A DNA stretch of 64,000 nt, taken from Ichthyophis bannanicus. Its lineage: Eukaryota; Chordata; Amphibia; Gymnophiona; Ichthyophiidae. Where the stretch lies: contig CM066043.1 in the NCBI GenBank assembly GCA_033557465.1, forward strand, positions 78,212,662-78,276,661. Direction: 5' to 3'. The translations under genes and the position numbers were made by a program. Below the pieces are notes generated by a model. The model ran no database searches and was not told where the DNA came from. It worked only from the letters and a program-made list of their open reading frames with translations. Positions 54,987 through 64,000 of the stretch are shown here, piece by piece; within the stretch, counting starts at the first letter, position 1, and each line of letters starts with the position of its first letter.

Positions 54987-55587
54987 ATTCTGGTCGCCAT
55001 ATCTTAAAAAGGATATAGCAATTTTAGAAAAGGTTCAGAGAAGATCCACCAAAATGGTAAAGGGGATGGAAGGCTACTCCTATGAAGAAAGGCTAAAAAG
55101 GTTGGGGCTCTTTAACCTGGAAAAGAGACGGCTGAGGGGAGATATGATAGAAGTCTATAAATTAATGAATGGAGTGGAACGGGTAAACGTAGATCGATTG
55201 TTTACCTTATCAGAATATAGAAAGACTAGGGGACATGCAATGAAGCTACAGGGTAAACTATTTAAGACTAATAAAAGAAAATATTTTTTCACTCAACGTG
55301 TAATCAAACTCTGGAATTTGTTACCGGAGGATGTAGTAAAGGCTGTTAGTGTAGCTGGGTTTAAAAAAGGTTTGGACAAGTTCCTGGAGGAAAGGTCCAT
55401 AAACCATTATTAAGAAGGGACCCAGGATATCAATGCTTGAACCAATACAAGCATTGTGGAACCTGTGTCCCTTGGGGAAACTGCTAGGTACGTATGACCT
55501 AGATTGGCCACTGTTGGAAACAGAATACTGGGCTTGATGGACCTTGGTCTGACCCAGTATGGCATATCTTATGTTCTTATGTTCTTA
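54987..55587 (+). mobile_element. CR1 LINE 3' end, clean insertion
   Basis: The open C-terminal part of ORF2 ([20 protein letters not shown] ... [19 protein letters not shown] ... [11 protein letters not shown]) is followed by the 3'UTR and the terminal TTCTTATGTTCTTA repeat. Comparison with the uninterrupted copy at about 50597 shows the insertion without any target duplication (CCACCA|...|TTGGCTGC). The frame from 54987 to 55413 is intact, indicating a recent insertion. Confidence 0.95.
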
Positions 55588-55797
55588 TTGGCTGCTCCAT
55601 CCGCGACAGGGAGGTTGTGTTCTGCAACCGCAAACACTTCCATTCCCTGAATGTGCAGGTTGTTTGTGATGCAAATATGCGTATTCTGAATGTGGTTCCA
55701 CGGTTCCCAGGGTCAGCCCATGACTCCTATATCCTGCAGCACTTGGCACTGTTCGGCCAATTTGAGGCCAGACAATATGGGGACTGTGTCCTGCTGG

Positions 55798-56816
55798 GTG
55801 GATATTCACCATATCTAACATGCACATACAGTGTATGATATCTGGGGTCCCATTGTCACCTGTGTCCTCTGCATGCCTTTCCTTGCGTTGTGGTTGTGGG
55901 CCTTTCCTTGCATTGTGGTTGTGGGGCGCTGCCTTGTTATGGCTTGTTATACCTCTGTGTGCTGCTAAACGTCTCTATGTATACCATGTGTTTTTATTGC
56001 TCATCTGGGTGTCTCGGCACACATGCGGTTGTGACTGGTATCTGCTACTGCTGTTCGATTGCACAGGTCTTATATACAGGGACACTCTGAGCACATATGG
56101 GGTATCCCTTCTGTGGCTGGCTGCGACACCTCTGCTCAGACCATGGCTCCCGCACATGGCCTCAGACAGACAGCACACGCAGAAGTACATGTGTATGCCT
56201 TTGTGGTGTGTCCCTCGTGGACCCCATACCCAACGTGTGTGAGTGTGTGCCATCCAGGAGGGGGGGTTTGGTTATGCACACATCCTCATGTGTACGGTGT
56301 GTATGGGGCCTTTTCTCTGTTGTCCATGTGTGCGACAACACGTGGGTGGAGCTGTGGTCACACTTGGTATCACACATGTATGCTGTATGTCTGCCACGTT
56401 ATCTTGTCTCTACTGCCATTCCGACCTGGACCCTGGGGTATGTGTTCTGGTGACTTCTGCTTTGTGTGCACTGTGTCATGGGCGTCACATAATTGCACAC
56501 ATGCGCATCTCTGCCCTCTCTAGTATGCTTTGCCACTGTCGTCCAGATGCCTTCACACCTGCCACTGCTGCCGTTTTGGCACCTGTTTTTGGCAGTGTTT
56601 TTTGCCTAGAAACAGTTGATGTGTGTTGCCCTAATTAGCCTTCCCCGGGGTTCTGGGTCTCCCAGCTTCAGACACTGGTGCAGTGCCATCGTGTGTCATT
56701 CTATGATGTCATATGTTTGTGTCCCTGTTTATCTGCTGTCCGGTTTAACGTTGCTACTTCTGTGCTTTTGTGTGTCCATCATCTCCCAATTGACTGTACC
56801 ACATTTCTTTCTGCAG
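55798..56816 (+). other. Intron of the Harbinger transposase
   Basis: CTGCTGG is followed by GTGGATATT, and CATTTCTTTCTGCAG precedes GTGATGCAGG. Joining them gives LLGDAGYG, the conserved Harbinger G-D-x-G-Y motif, in phase 1. The interior has stops in all frames and no other gene. Confidence 0.8.
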
Positions 56817-57353
56817 GTGATGCAGGATATGGATGTCGTGCCTGGTTGCTGACCCCTGTGCGTCTCCCACGGCCAGGTGCAGAGATGAGGTACAATGAGG
56901 CCCATGCCTCCAGCCGCTCTGTCATTGAGCGCACCTTTGGCATTTTGAAGAGTCGCTTCAGATGTCTGGATAGGACCGGCGGTGCCTTACAGTACAGACC
57001 CATGACTGTGGCACATATCATTCTGGCCTGTTGCATCCTGCACAACATTGCTCTCAGGCACAATGTCCCAGTCAAAATTAATGAGGATCTTGAGGAGGAT
57101 CCTGTGTGCCATCCTGCATGTGGCCGTGGTGACACACGTGAGGGGATGGCAGCCAGGCAACATCTGATCGATGAGCTATTCTCCTGTAACTTCTGCATAT
57201 GTGGGGATGTGCATATGTGTCTCCATGTTTGTGGTAACCTGTGTGTTTCACGGCTCTACCATGACATATATATATGTCACTTGGGCTTTTGACTCCCCAG
57301 GATAGGCTGCCGATCCTGCCCAGTGCTGTGGTGCATGTGGGAACTGTGTGTAC

Positions 57354-58761
57354 TGTGGTAATGCAGACCCTCTGCAGACAGAAGAAAATGCTTTTAACTT
57401 AGAAAAAAGAGGCAGACACCGGCTGCAGCATCGCGAGGAGCCATATAGGGGGAGCAAGAGGGACCTCTGGAGGACTGAGGAGCCACACCCCAGAGCCAAT
57501 GATGCAATACCGGCCTGCACCCAATCCAGAAAGGGAAGAATTCCTTTTAAAAGCCCAGACACAGGAGACACAGGAAGGAAGCTAACCCTGGAAGGAGAAA
57601 GGAGAGCTTTCCTGGAAGGAGAGAAGGACCTGGGAATAGGAGTCCTGACAGAAGGAACCGGCCCAGCAGACTCAGCAGAACCAGGTGAAGGAATCCGCTT
57701 CAAATATCCCAAGAGGGGAGAGGATACGCTTTCCAAGTGGGAAGAATACAAAGAAGAAGCTAACCCTGGAAGGAGAAGGACTGTGCCAGAGAGTCCTGGA
57801 CCTGAGTCTGGCAGAGGCCAGCAACCTTTGAAAGACACAACGAGGAGTAACCAAGAAGGAGGTGAGTTACTTTGAAAGGTAACATTCTTGGCCCAGAGAG
57901 AAAGAAGCTGTGGTGCAAGTGTGGCTTAACCCCAGCAGAAGGCCGGCCGGAGAACTGGAGGCCTACCTTGGTGTCAAAGAAGCCAAACCACAGCAGGAGC
58001 AAGCATCAACTCTCACTTGGCCGTGATAAACCCAAAAGGAAAGGTAATCACTATTTTATTGATTGTGATTTTATGAATGCTGTGACGCAGGAGGAGCAGG
58101 GCCTAGAGGAATGCTGTCCTTCTAGAACTATTTGTGCTACAAAATACAAACCTGTGCCAAACAAGAAACTCTCTAGTAAAAGAGCAGTAGGCGAGAGAAA
58201 CTGTCCTCACTCTAGAGGTGTACAAAACCAAGTCTTACCTTTGGATGCAGCGCATTGGGACATCGTACAAACATTGTATAAAAAACCTGAATGTGAGCCA
58301 CTAGATATTCCTGACTGTGAACCAATGCAGGTGGAATTCCCGGATGACCTTTCGGACCCCGAGATGGATTGCAGCTATTGCCTGGCAGAAAGCTTTGAGC
58401 CCTTAGCCGAGGAGTAGAGCTGTGGTCTGGGGGAAGGTTTGAATCTGTGTTTCTTATAGTACTGCTGTGAAGTTAACAGGTCTAACTCAGTTCATGTTTC
58501 TTTTTCTTTCAACCTGAAGCAAGGACATTTTTGTGTTGATGTAAATTCTGAGCTATTGAACCTATTTGCAATCCGGGAAATAAAAGCCTTTATTCTCCCT
58601 ACACTCGGACTGTTATATTATTTGGAGCTTTGGTTACCCAGAAGGCTACCAGGACTATAAAAACCTGGGCCCTGTCTTTGAGCTAAACTCCACCATAAAA
58701 TATTTTTGTGTCCACCCTCCCTGCTGTGACATCCCAGTGCCACCAGGGGGGTGGTGTGACA
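57354..58761 (+). mobile_element. LTR-like coding unit, copy F
   Basis: It starts TGTGGTAATGCAGACCC and ends CAGGGGGGTGGTGTGACA, flanked by GTAC at 57350-57353 and 58762-58765. It is 1408 bp. TTTTAAAAGCC lies near +195, and AATAAA near +1223 followed by about 180 bases. It is inserted just downstream of the transposase gene. Confidence 0.92.
57360..58417 (+). pseudogene. Unit F protein in two frames, MDCS tail
   Basis: Frame one (to 57875) is rich in Glu, Arg, Lys and Gly and holds two LTLEGER/ANPGRRR-like echoes. It stops right after AGGTGAGTTAC, which resembles a splice donor. Frame two (57872-58417) contains KKLWCKCGLTPAEGRPENWR, DAAHWDIVQTLYKKPECEP, EPMQVEFPDD and PEMDCSYCLAES. The two could be exons or a frameshifted single ORF; one-base shift is the simpler reading. 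No known domain. Confidence 0.55.
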
Positions 58762-58765
58762 GTAC

Positions 58766-61155
58766 ATCATTATGACCTGCAGGTGACTGGGGTGGGTGGA
58801 CATACAGGTAAGTGTTCTATGGTGGCAGTACAGCATTACACTTATCTGTGTTTACCTCTCCACTGCACCTCTATTGTTGTACACATGTTTGGCCTGCGGT
58901 TCCATCCCCCATATGTTCCGATTGACATGCATGTGGCCATTGGCCTGTGCACATTTCGGGTGTTTACACATTGTACCTAGGGCACGTGTTACCGGGCTGT
59001 GTGTGTCTCCAAGCACAGGGTGTGGGGAAGGTGGATAGCACATTCAGCCTTCCCTGCCATTGTGGCAATACACAGCATCAGTGTATCCTTGCATGCACTG
59101 TGATGCTTGTCTCCACTGGTCCCTGATTGTACACGGACCTGCCATATGCAACTTGCAGCATGCTCACCTTGTCTCACGGTGTATGTCTCTGTGTCTTTTG
59201 GGCGTGTCTAGGTGACGGTACTTTCTACTTCCCCCTGCCATTGTCTGGTGCAGGGATGTGTCTAGCCACCTGTGTGGTGGTCTTCACCCGTCTCTCTGTG
59301 ACCTTCTGCTTTTGCCCTTCTGTACATTGTGCGCATGTGTCACGTATTGTTCCCTGATGTGTCTCATGTTTGCTGACAGGACACTACACATCAAAGTTTG
59401 GGTTACACGCAACTCACCATTCCTTGGACCTGCGCCACTGATGGCTGACCATGACGACGTGGTGATGGACGCAGTTCAGCGACATCCGCAGCCTCTACTG
59501 TGGCCCCTTGTGCCCTTTGCCTGGCTCCGACAGTCCCCATCAGACACCTGCTGTACAATTAAGGTAGGTTGCACCTAAGATCTCATGTGACTAACATCCA
59601 CGTGTAGCCGTTTCATTTGGGCTGTTTGTATCATCGTGCCTTTCTGTGGGATCTCTGTGCACCACCACTGCTGGACATGCTGTGGACCTCTGGGATTCCT
59701 TTGTGACATGGGCATTGACATGACCGTGTTGAGATGGTAACCTGGTCTGCAGTGCCATCTCCTGCTGTGGTCAACATGCACTGTGCTGTGTGTTGTGGCC
59801 GTGTCATGTTTTAATATCTGGGCATTCATTATGCACATAATGTGCTGTCACTGTCTGCATTGTGACATGATGGTGGGTGTGGCATACCTTTATCTTTTCC
59901 CTACTCTTTTAAACACAGGGTGCAGCCAACATACACGGCACATATACTACGCTGCATCTGAAGTCCCCATCACCCATATGTGGTTGGACAGGACACCTCC
60001 ATGCAACAGTCCCTGGGTGATGGTGCCAGTGGGAGATAGACCTATGCGAGTCGGACACATGCATATGTTGAACATCATTGTTGGCCTACTACTTTGGACA
60101 TCACCGGGGGGAACGCTGCCGTGCTCTATCTGGGTGTTGCGTGGATTGCAGCAGAGAAACATCACCTTTGCATTGTTGTGGAACATTGAGACGTCACTTG
60201 TGACTTCACATGGCCATGTAATCTGGCATGGTCATAGGCAGACTTGTAGGGTTACAGGTGGCATTTGCACTGTGGACACTTGTCCGTACATCTACAGAAG
60301 GAACTCACATGCGCGCTCTATGTTGTACATCCATCTGACATTGTGTAGCTGTGTGTGGGCAATGTGTAGGGCTTGCATCGCAAGCATTGCACCAATATTT
60401 GGTACACAGGTACATGCAGCCACGTATGTGGCACAGGAGGTACATTCTGTAGGTCCTGCTTATTTGTGTGGCTAACATCCATTTGTACTTGACACACTAT
60501 TTTCCTACAGAACACTGTGGTGCATACCACCATCTCTGATTGCTGTTTGACCATTGCAGGGGGTCTTACAGTGGATATGGGGCAGCACTCTGTGGTGTTT
60601 AAACGTACACGGTGCATGCACATGTGCCAGACTCATCTCTTGCACTGGTGCATGTGATGGGGTGGGGTTTGTGTGGGTACGTGCACCATTGTGGGCATCT
60701 CTTTGTAGCTCTAAGTACATGTTATTGTGTGTATTTACTGGACAGATGTGGCAATGTACATTAATTTGCTGGCTAATGTTTGCATGTGTGCGCCGTCCTC
60801 TTTCTGACATGACATTGCTCCACTCACATTGCGCCAGTACCTTTGAACTGTGGCGGTGGGTGTGTCCATTTCTAGGCTCCATTTGTGCAGTCATTGTACA
60901 TTGCCATATTGTGACTGCTCCTGTTTCCACGGCACCCTTTGCAGTGTGACTTCCACATAGTGCTACCTCTGTATGCTAGTGTTGCTAGTAGACTGAAATC
61001 TGTAATACCGAACGGGCTTAATGCCAGTATAGACTGGGCAGTCTGTTTATAGATATTAAAAAACTTTTTGGTTGAGGTCTAGTAGCCACTGAGTGCTATA
61101 ATATTATATCAAGTAATGCTATAATATTACATCAAGTAAGCTAACATATATATGT
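58766..61155. other. Harbinger-flanking non-coding sequence
   Basis: TGTG/CACA-rich DNA continuing from the transposase side. Open frames of up to 230 codons (59783-60475) have no motif or codon signal I trust. No terminal inverted repeat of the Harbinger element could be fixed at either side. 61060-61155 is AT-rich with a 26-bp near-repeat (GCTATAATATTATATCAAGT and GCTATAATATTACATCAAGT). Confidence 0.45.
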
Positions 61156-61159
61156 AATG

Positions 61160-62706
61160 TGTAGTGATGAAAGCTCTCAGGAAGATATGGAGCTTGAAAA
61201 AAATCCTGGCTTCCCCTTTGAAGTGAATGGCAGTGCACACGTGCAGGGGAATTACAAGCCAGATCAGAGGAAAAGTCAGCTCCCTGCTAAAGTCAGGCCA
61301 CGCCCTAGCTCAGGGGGTGGAGACAGGCTTCCCTGCTGATTGGTCACACAGGTGCAGAGAACAGGGAATGCCCAGCAGGCAACGGTGTTTAAAACCATAA
61401 GCAGAGCAAAGCAAGTCAGTCAAGGGAAGAAGCACTGACTCAAGGAACACAAGAGGCACAGATGCAGGAGATACGGATACAGCAACAGAAGGCAGAGGCA
61501 CAGGTGAACGGAGGAGAGGTGGACATGGAGAAAGGAACAGGAACAGCTGTTGGAGTTGGAAAGGTGAGAGAGGAGAGAGAGAAGGTGAAGCTGTGCTTAG
61601 CTGGAGGAGAAAGCCTGAGAAAATCTCCCAAGAAAGCAGCTACCTCAGAGGGACTGGAGAAGGACATAAGGAGTCTGCATTTCAGAGCCTGGAGGAACCC
61701 AGGAGGGAAGAAATCGGCATTTGTCTGAGGAAACATCCCCAAGGTAAAGCCAGCAGTTTCATTACTGATAATTCAGCAGAGAGACAATTTGCCAGTTCTA
61801 AAGGTCAGGAAGCTGAGTCCTCACCTTCTACTGTTAAGAAGTGCGTAGAGAGGTTTTCATATGAGAAAAGCCATAGCCCTGATAAAAGCACAGCCTTTGA
61901 AACTCCAAAGCTAGAAGCATTAAGAAAGCTGTTTTCTGGGGAAAAGGTTCACTCCCCTAATGTAAAGGTGCCTGTACAAGCTGAATTGCTGTGGAACCAA
62001 TTTCAGGAGTTCTTGAAAGAGAGAAAGTTTGAGAAAGCTTAAAATCCTGAGAGAGATACTGTTTGCCCTGATGCTATTGAAGGAATGCAAGTAGATTCTT
62101 GTTTGCCTAATTGTGAATGTGACCCCATTCCAATGGACTGTTCTTTATCTTTAAGAGAAGATTCTGCAGTGTTGAATAGGAACTGAGAATCTGTGAAACC
62201 GTATAGGAAATAAGGGCAGTTCCTGCTTTGAGCTGAAGAAAGCTAATTCTGTGTTTCACTGAGTTTTATTACTTGCTGAAGTTAGGAAGCAGTGCTGTGA
62301 AGAAGTTTGCTTACAAAAGAGAAATCACAGCTGTTATGAGTTTACCTGTGTTGCTGCTAACTGACCACATGAGGCAGTCCTCGGTGAGTGTGTGTGAGAA
62401 GCAGAACAGCTGAATAGTGGAAAAGGTTTTGCTACGTCATTCTCATTATCCTGATTTCATCTTTATGTTGGAGATGTATCCTTCTGCCTTTGTTGTGTAC
62501 TGAACTTTGAATGCCCTGGAAATCCCCACAATAAATTTTCTTGCTGCCTTACAACCACCAACTCACAACTACATTTGTCCTTCGAGAGTAAAAAAGCACT
62601 ACAAGTCCCAGAATACCCTGGTGACTTCAAAGGGAACTTTATTCAAGGAGGACACATAAGGCCGTTTCCAGCTTGTGAGCCCTTTGGCCCAAGTGGAGGC
62701 GTCGCA
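61160..62706 (+). mobile_element. LTR-like coding unit, copy G
   Basis: The probable start is TGTAGTGATGAAAGC and the probable end GTGGAGGCGTCGCA, with AATG at 61156-61159 and 62707-62710. TTTAAAACC is at about +230, and AATAAA at 62531 (about +1371) followed by about 170 bases. The ends are less canonical than in A, B, D and F, so limits are moderately certain. The tail protein places it in the family. Confidence 0.68.
61462..62186 (+). pseudogene. Unit G protein, MDCS tail
   Basis: Frame 61462-61728 is Glu/Lys-rich, and the overlapping frame 61593-62042 ends LRKLFSGEKVHSPNVKVPVQ then WNQFQEFLKERKFEKA. After a single TAA the same frame gives EGMQVDSCLPNCECDPIPMD, then CSLSLREDSAV, with TGA at 62184-62186. 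The WNQFQEFLKE part aligns by eye with copy C. Unknown function. Confidence 0.57.
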
Positions 62707-62710
62707 AATG

Positions 62711-64000
62711 TGAGAACATCGTTGATATGTCTGGGGAAGAGGGCTCAATTCAGAGCACATATGATTCAGTAGCTAGACGGAAAATAGTATTTTAGATAGG
62801 AGTAAGGAAATGAGTATATGGAAGGGGTCAAAATTTTAATGAAACTAATGAAAGATACGTTAGGGCTTTGTGATGGGTGGTTTGGGACACTCAATAGATA
62901 GAATGTATTAACAAGACCAATGGGAAACAGTAGGGGGAGTCTCTATAAATGGAGTCCGACAAGTTAACCCGCATGCGCGGCATCTTTTCAATGGGCGAAG
63001 GTTAAGAATTCGCATGGTTTGGAAAATCTTTTGATTAAAATATAGTTGAAAAATACAAAGATTAGAGACGCGGGAAGCATTAGGTGTGAAATCAAGGCGG
63101 GTGAGTTTTTTATATATATTATATATGAGTTCTTTTATTAGAAAGGGTTTTAGAGGGAATTGGAAGGCACTGATATTTGATTTTATTTTATCTTTATAGA
63201 ACACATAAGGGCTTGGAATCGATCCCCTGATGAAACCGAGGCAGTGAAACACCAAAGTGGTACCTGGGGAGAGCGTTGGGATTGTGTTTGTAGGAGAGGA
63301 GCTTTTTATGGAGTGTTACAACTAAAAGATATAAGTAACATCAGTGAAAGCTAAGTACTTAATGTCAAGTTATACCATCGACTATATGTAACTGGTGTTC
63401 TGAATTGAAAAATGAAAAGTATCGACTCCTTGGAATAAGCTCCAGGTTTTTAAATAACTTAAGACAGTAGTAATAAAGAATTAAAAATAGAATCTACAAG
63501 GTCGTTGATGCGAATATAAGGCATATATGTGGAAGTACAGACGTTAGTCTGACACAGAATGCTGATAAGTCTGAGACCTTCATAGTGGAAATTAAATAAG
63601 AGCCCTTTAAAGGTCTAGTTAGCCTTCAGTTTCTTCAGAGTTGTACTGAACGTATAGCGTTTTTTGCATTGATATTGAACGTTCAAAGAATAGACCACAG
63701 GAAGACAGAATTCTGGCATCAGTGGACCATTCTCTGTCTCAGCACAGCAATTCTTATGTTCTTACACTTTTATAAGGATAGGATTTCTCACTCACTAAGA
63801 AGACCTGTTAGTCTGCGTTCATAATACAGAGAATTCTCTATCATCCTGTGCACTTTCCCAATAGACCTCTCGGTCTCTTCTGGAAGATTTATATCACTGA
63901 TCTTCAAACCTCTGCCCAATAGCCATTGGCGAACTAAGATATTAAAGGACTCTTATATTCCAGAGGCTGCAGCCCAGAACATTGTCATAAATTAGTTGGT
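62711..64000. other. Unassigned, possibly retroelement 3' sequence
   Basis: No supported gene. 63200-63290 contains CCCCTGATGAAACCGAGG and then CAGTGAAACACC, resembling the CTGATGA...GAAAC core of hammerhead-type sequences found with Penelope-like elements. 63740-63760 has TTCTTATGTTCTTAC as in CR1 tails. The rest is AT-rich. Confidence 0.4.
63208..63262 (+). ncRNA. Hammerhead-ribozyme-like motif, degenerate
   Basis: CTGATGA and GAAA are separated by 12 bases that pair poorly (stem II). CACCAAAGTG could form a short stem III, and GATCCC with GGGGA could form stem I around a GTA-like cleavage triplet. The core is present but stem II is weak, so activity is doubtful. Confidence 0.3.

Larger units (their letters stand above)
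54049..57292 (+). pseudogene. PIF/Harbinger DDE transposase, disrupted
   Basis: The N-terminal part contains LQDIREDQVISLYRLDTGAI and then ARSHAIPGLAKPLAGLHFFA, the helix-turn-helix region. MGAIDCTHVALV carries the first catalytic Asp. A 350-bp segment and a CR1 interrupt here. The gene resumes with REVVFCNRKHFHSLNVQVVC, PGSAHDSYILQH (second Asp), an intron at 55798-56816, LLGDAGYGCRAWLLTPV and SVIERTFGILKSRFRCL (Glu). The ending LACCILHNIALRHN is typical. Inactivation: TGA at 54340-54342, a one-base loss near 54592, plus the insertions. It pairs divergently with the Myb-like gene. Confidence 0.88.

Noticed and set aside
59783..60475. 230-codon plus-strand frame
   Set aside because: Composition is Cys/His/Thr-rich as expected from TGTG/CACA-rich DNA; no motif, no splice context, no similarity I recognise.

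Overview
The window looks like transposon-dense, non-genic DNA from a large-genome tetrapod. It carries Tx1-like L1, L2-like, CR1 and RTE LINEs, a Gmr1-like LTR retrotransposon, hAT-type MITEs and a PIF/Harbinger transposon with introns. That mix fits an amphibian, and I favour a caecilian, but this is an inference from repeat families; no diagnostic host gene is present. I see no convincing host protein-coding gene, rRNA gene or functional tRNA gene.

Layout. 1-4121: 3' part of a Tx1-like L1 with polyA tail, 5' end outside the window. 4451-12060: a decayed Gmr1-like retrotransposon (SCAN-like gag, protease, integrase, then reverse transcriptase), split by an L2-like LINE (5098-9310) that is itself split by a 1.38-kb LTR-like unit. 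12.2-16.3 kb: LINE fragments. 16.3-27.6 kb: hAT-type MITEs, a 2.1-kb hAT-like element with a large palindrome and a minisatellite, a fold-back repeat and an RTE fragment. 27.6-32.6 kb: a CR1 on the minus strand split by an L2 and by another LTR-like unit. 33-39.4 kb: a near full-length decayed RTE, L2 and CR1 pieces, all minus strand. 39.5-61.1 kb: a Harbinger-derived block with a 93-bp tandem array, an apparently intact three-exon Myb-like gene (minus), a divergent CpG-rich spacer and a dead DDE transposase (plus). 61.2-64 kb: one more LTR-like unit, then unassigned sequence.

The most interesting signal is a family of seven LTR-like units (about 1.3-1.7 kb) scattered through the window. They begin TGT and, where the ends are clear, finish in CA. 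The best-delimited ones have private 4-bp target duplications (ACAC, GTAC, ATAC, GTAC). Most have a TATA-like box near +210 to +235 and all have AATAAA near the 3' end. Between these signals each encodes a charged, Arg/Ser/Glu-rich protein ending in a shared tail: a PMQVE-like motif, then MDC[ST]xxL. All are solo units without an internal region, so the unit itself may be the coding and mobile entity. I do not recognise the family.

The nesting gives a relative history. Gmr1 and the CR1/Harbinger sequences are hosts; L2 elements inserted into Gmr1 and CR1; LTR-like units inserted into L2, CR1, Harbinger DNA and the 93-bp array, and are therefore among the youngest events.
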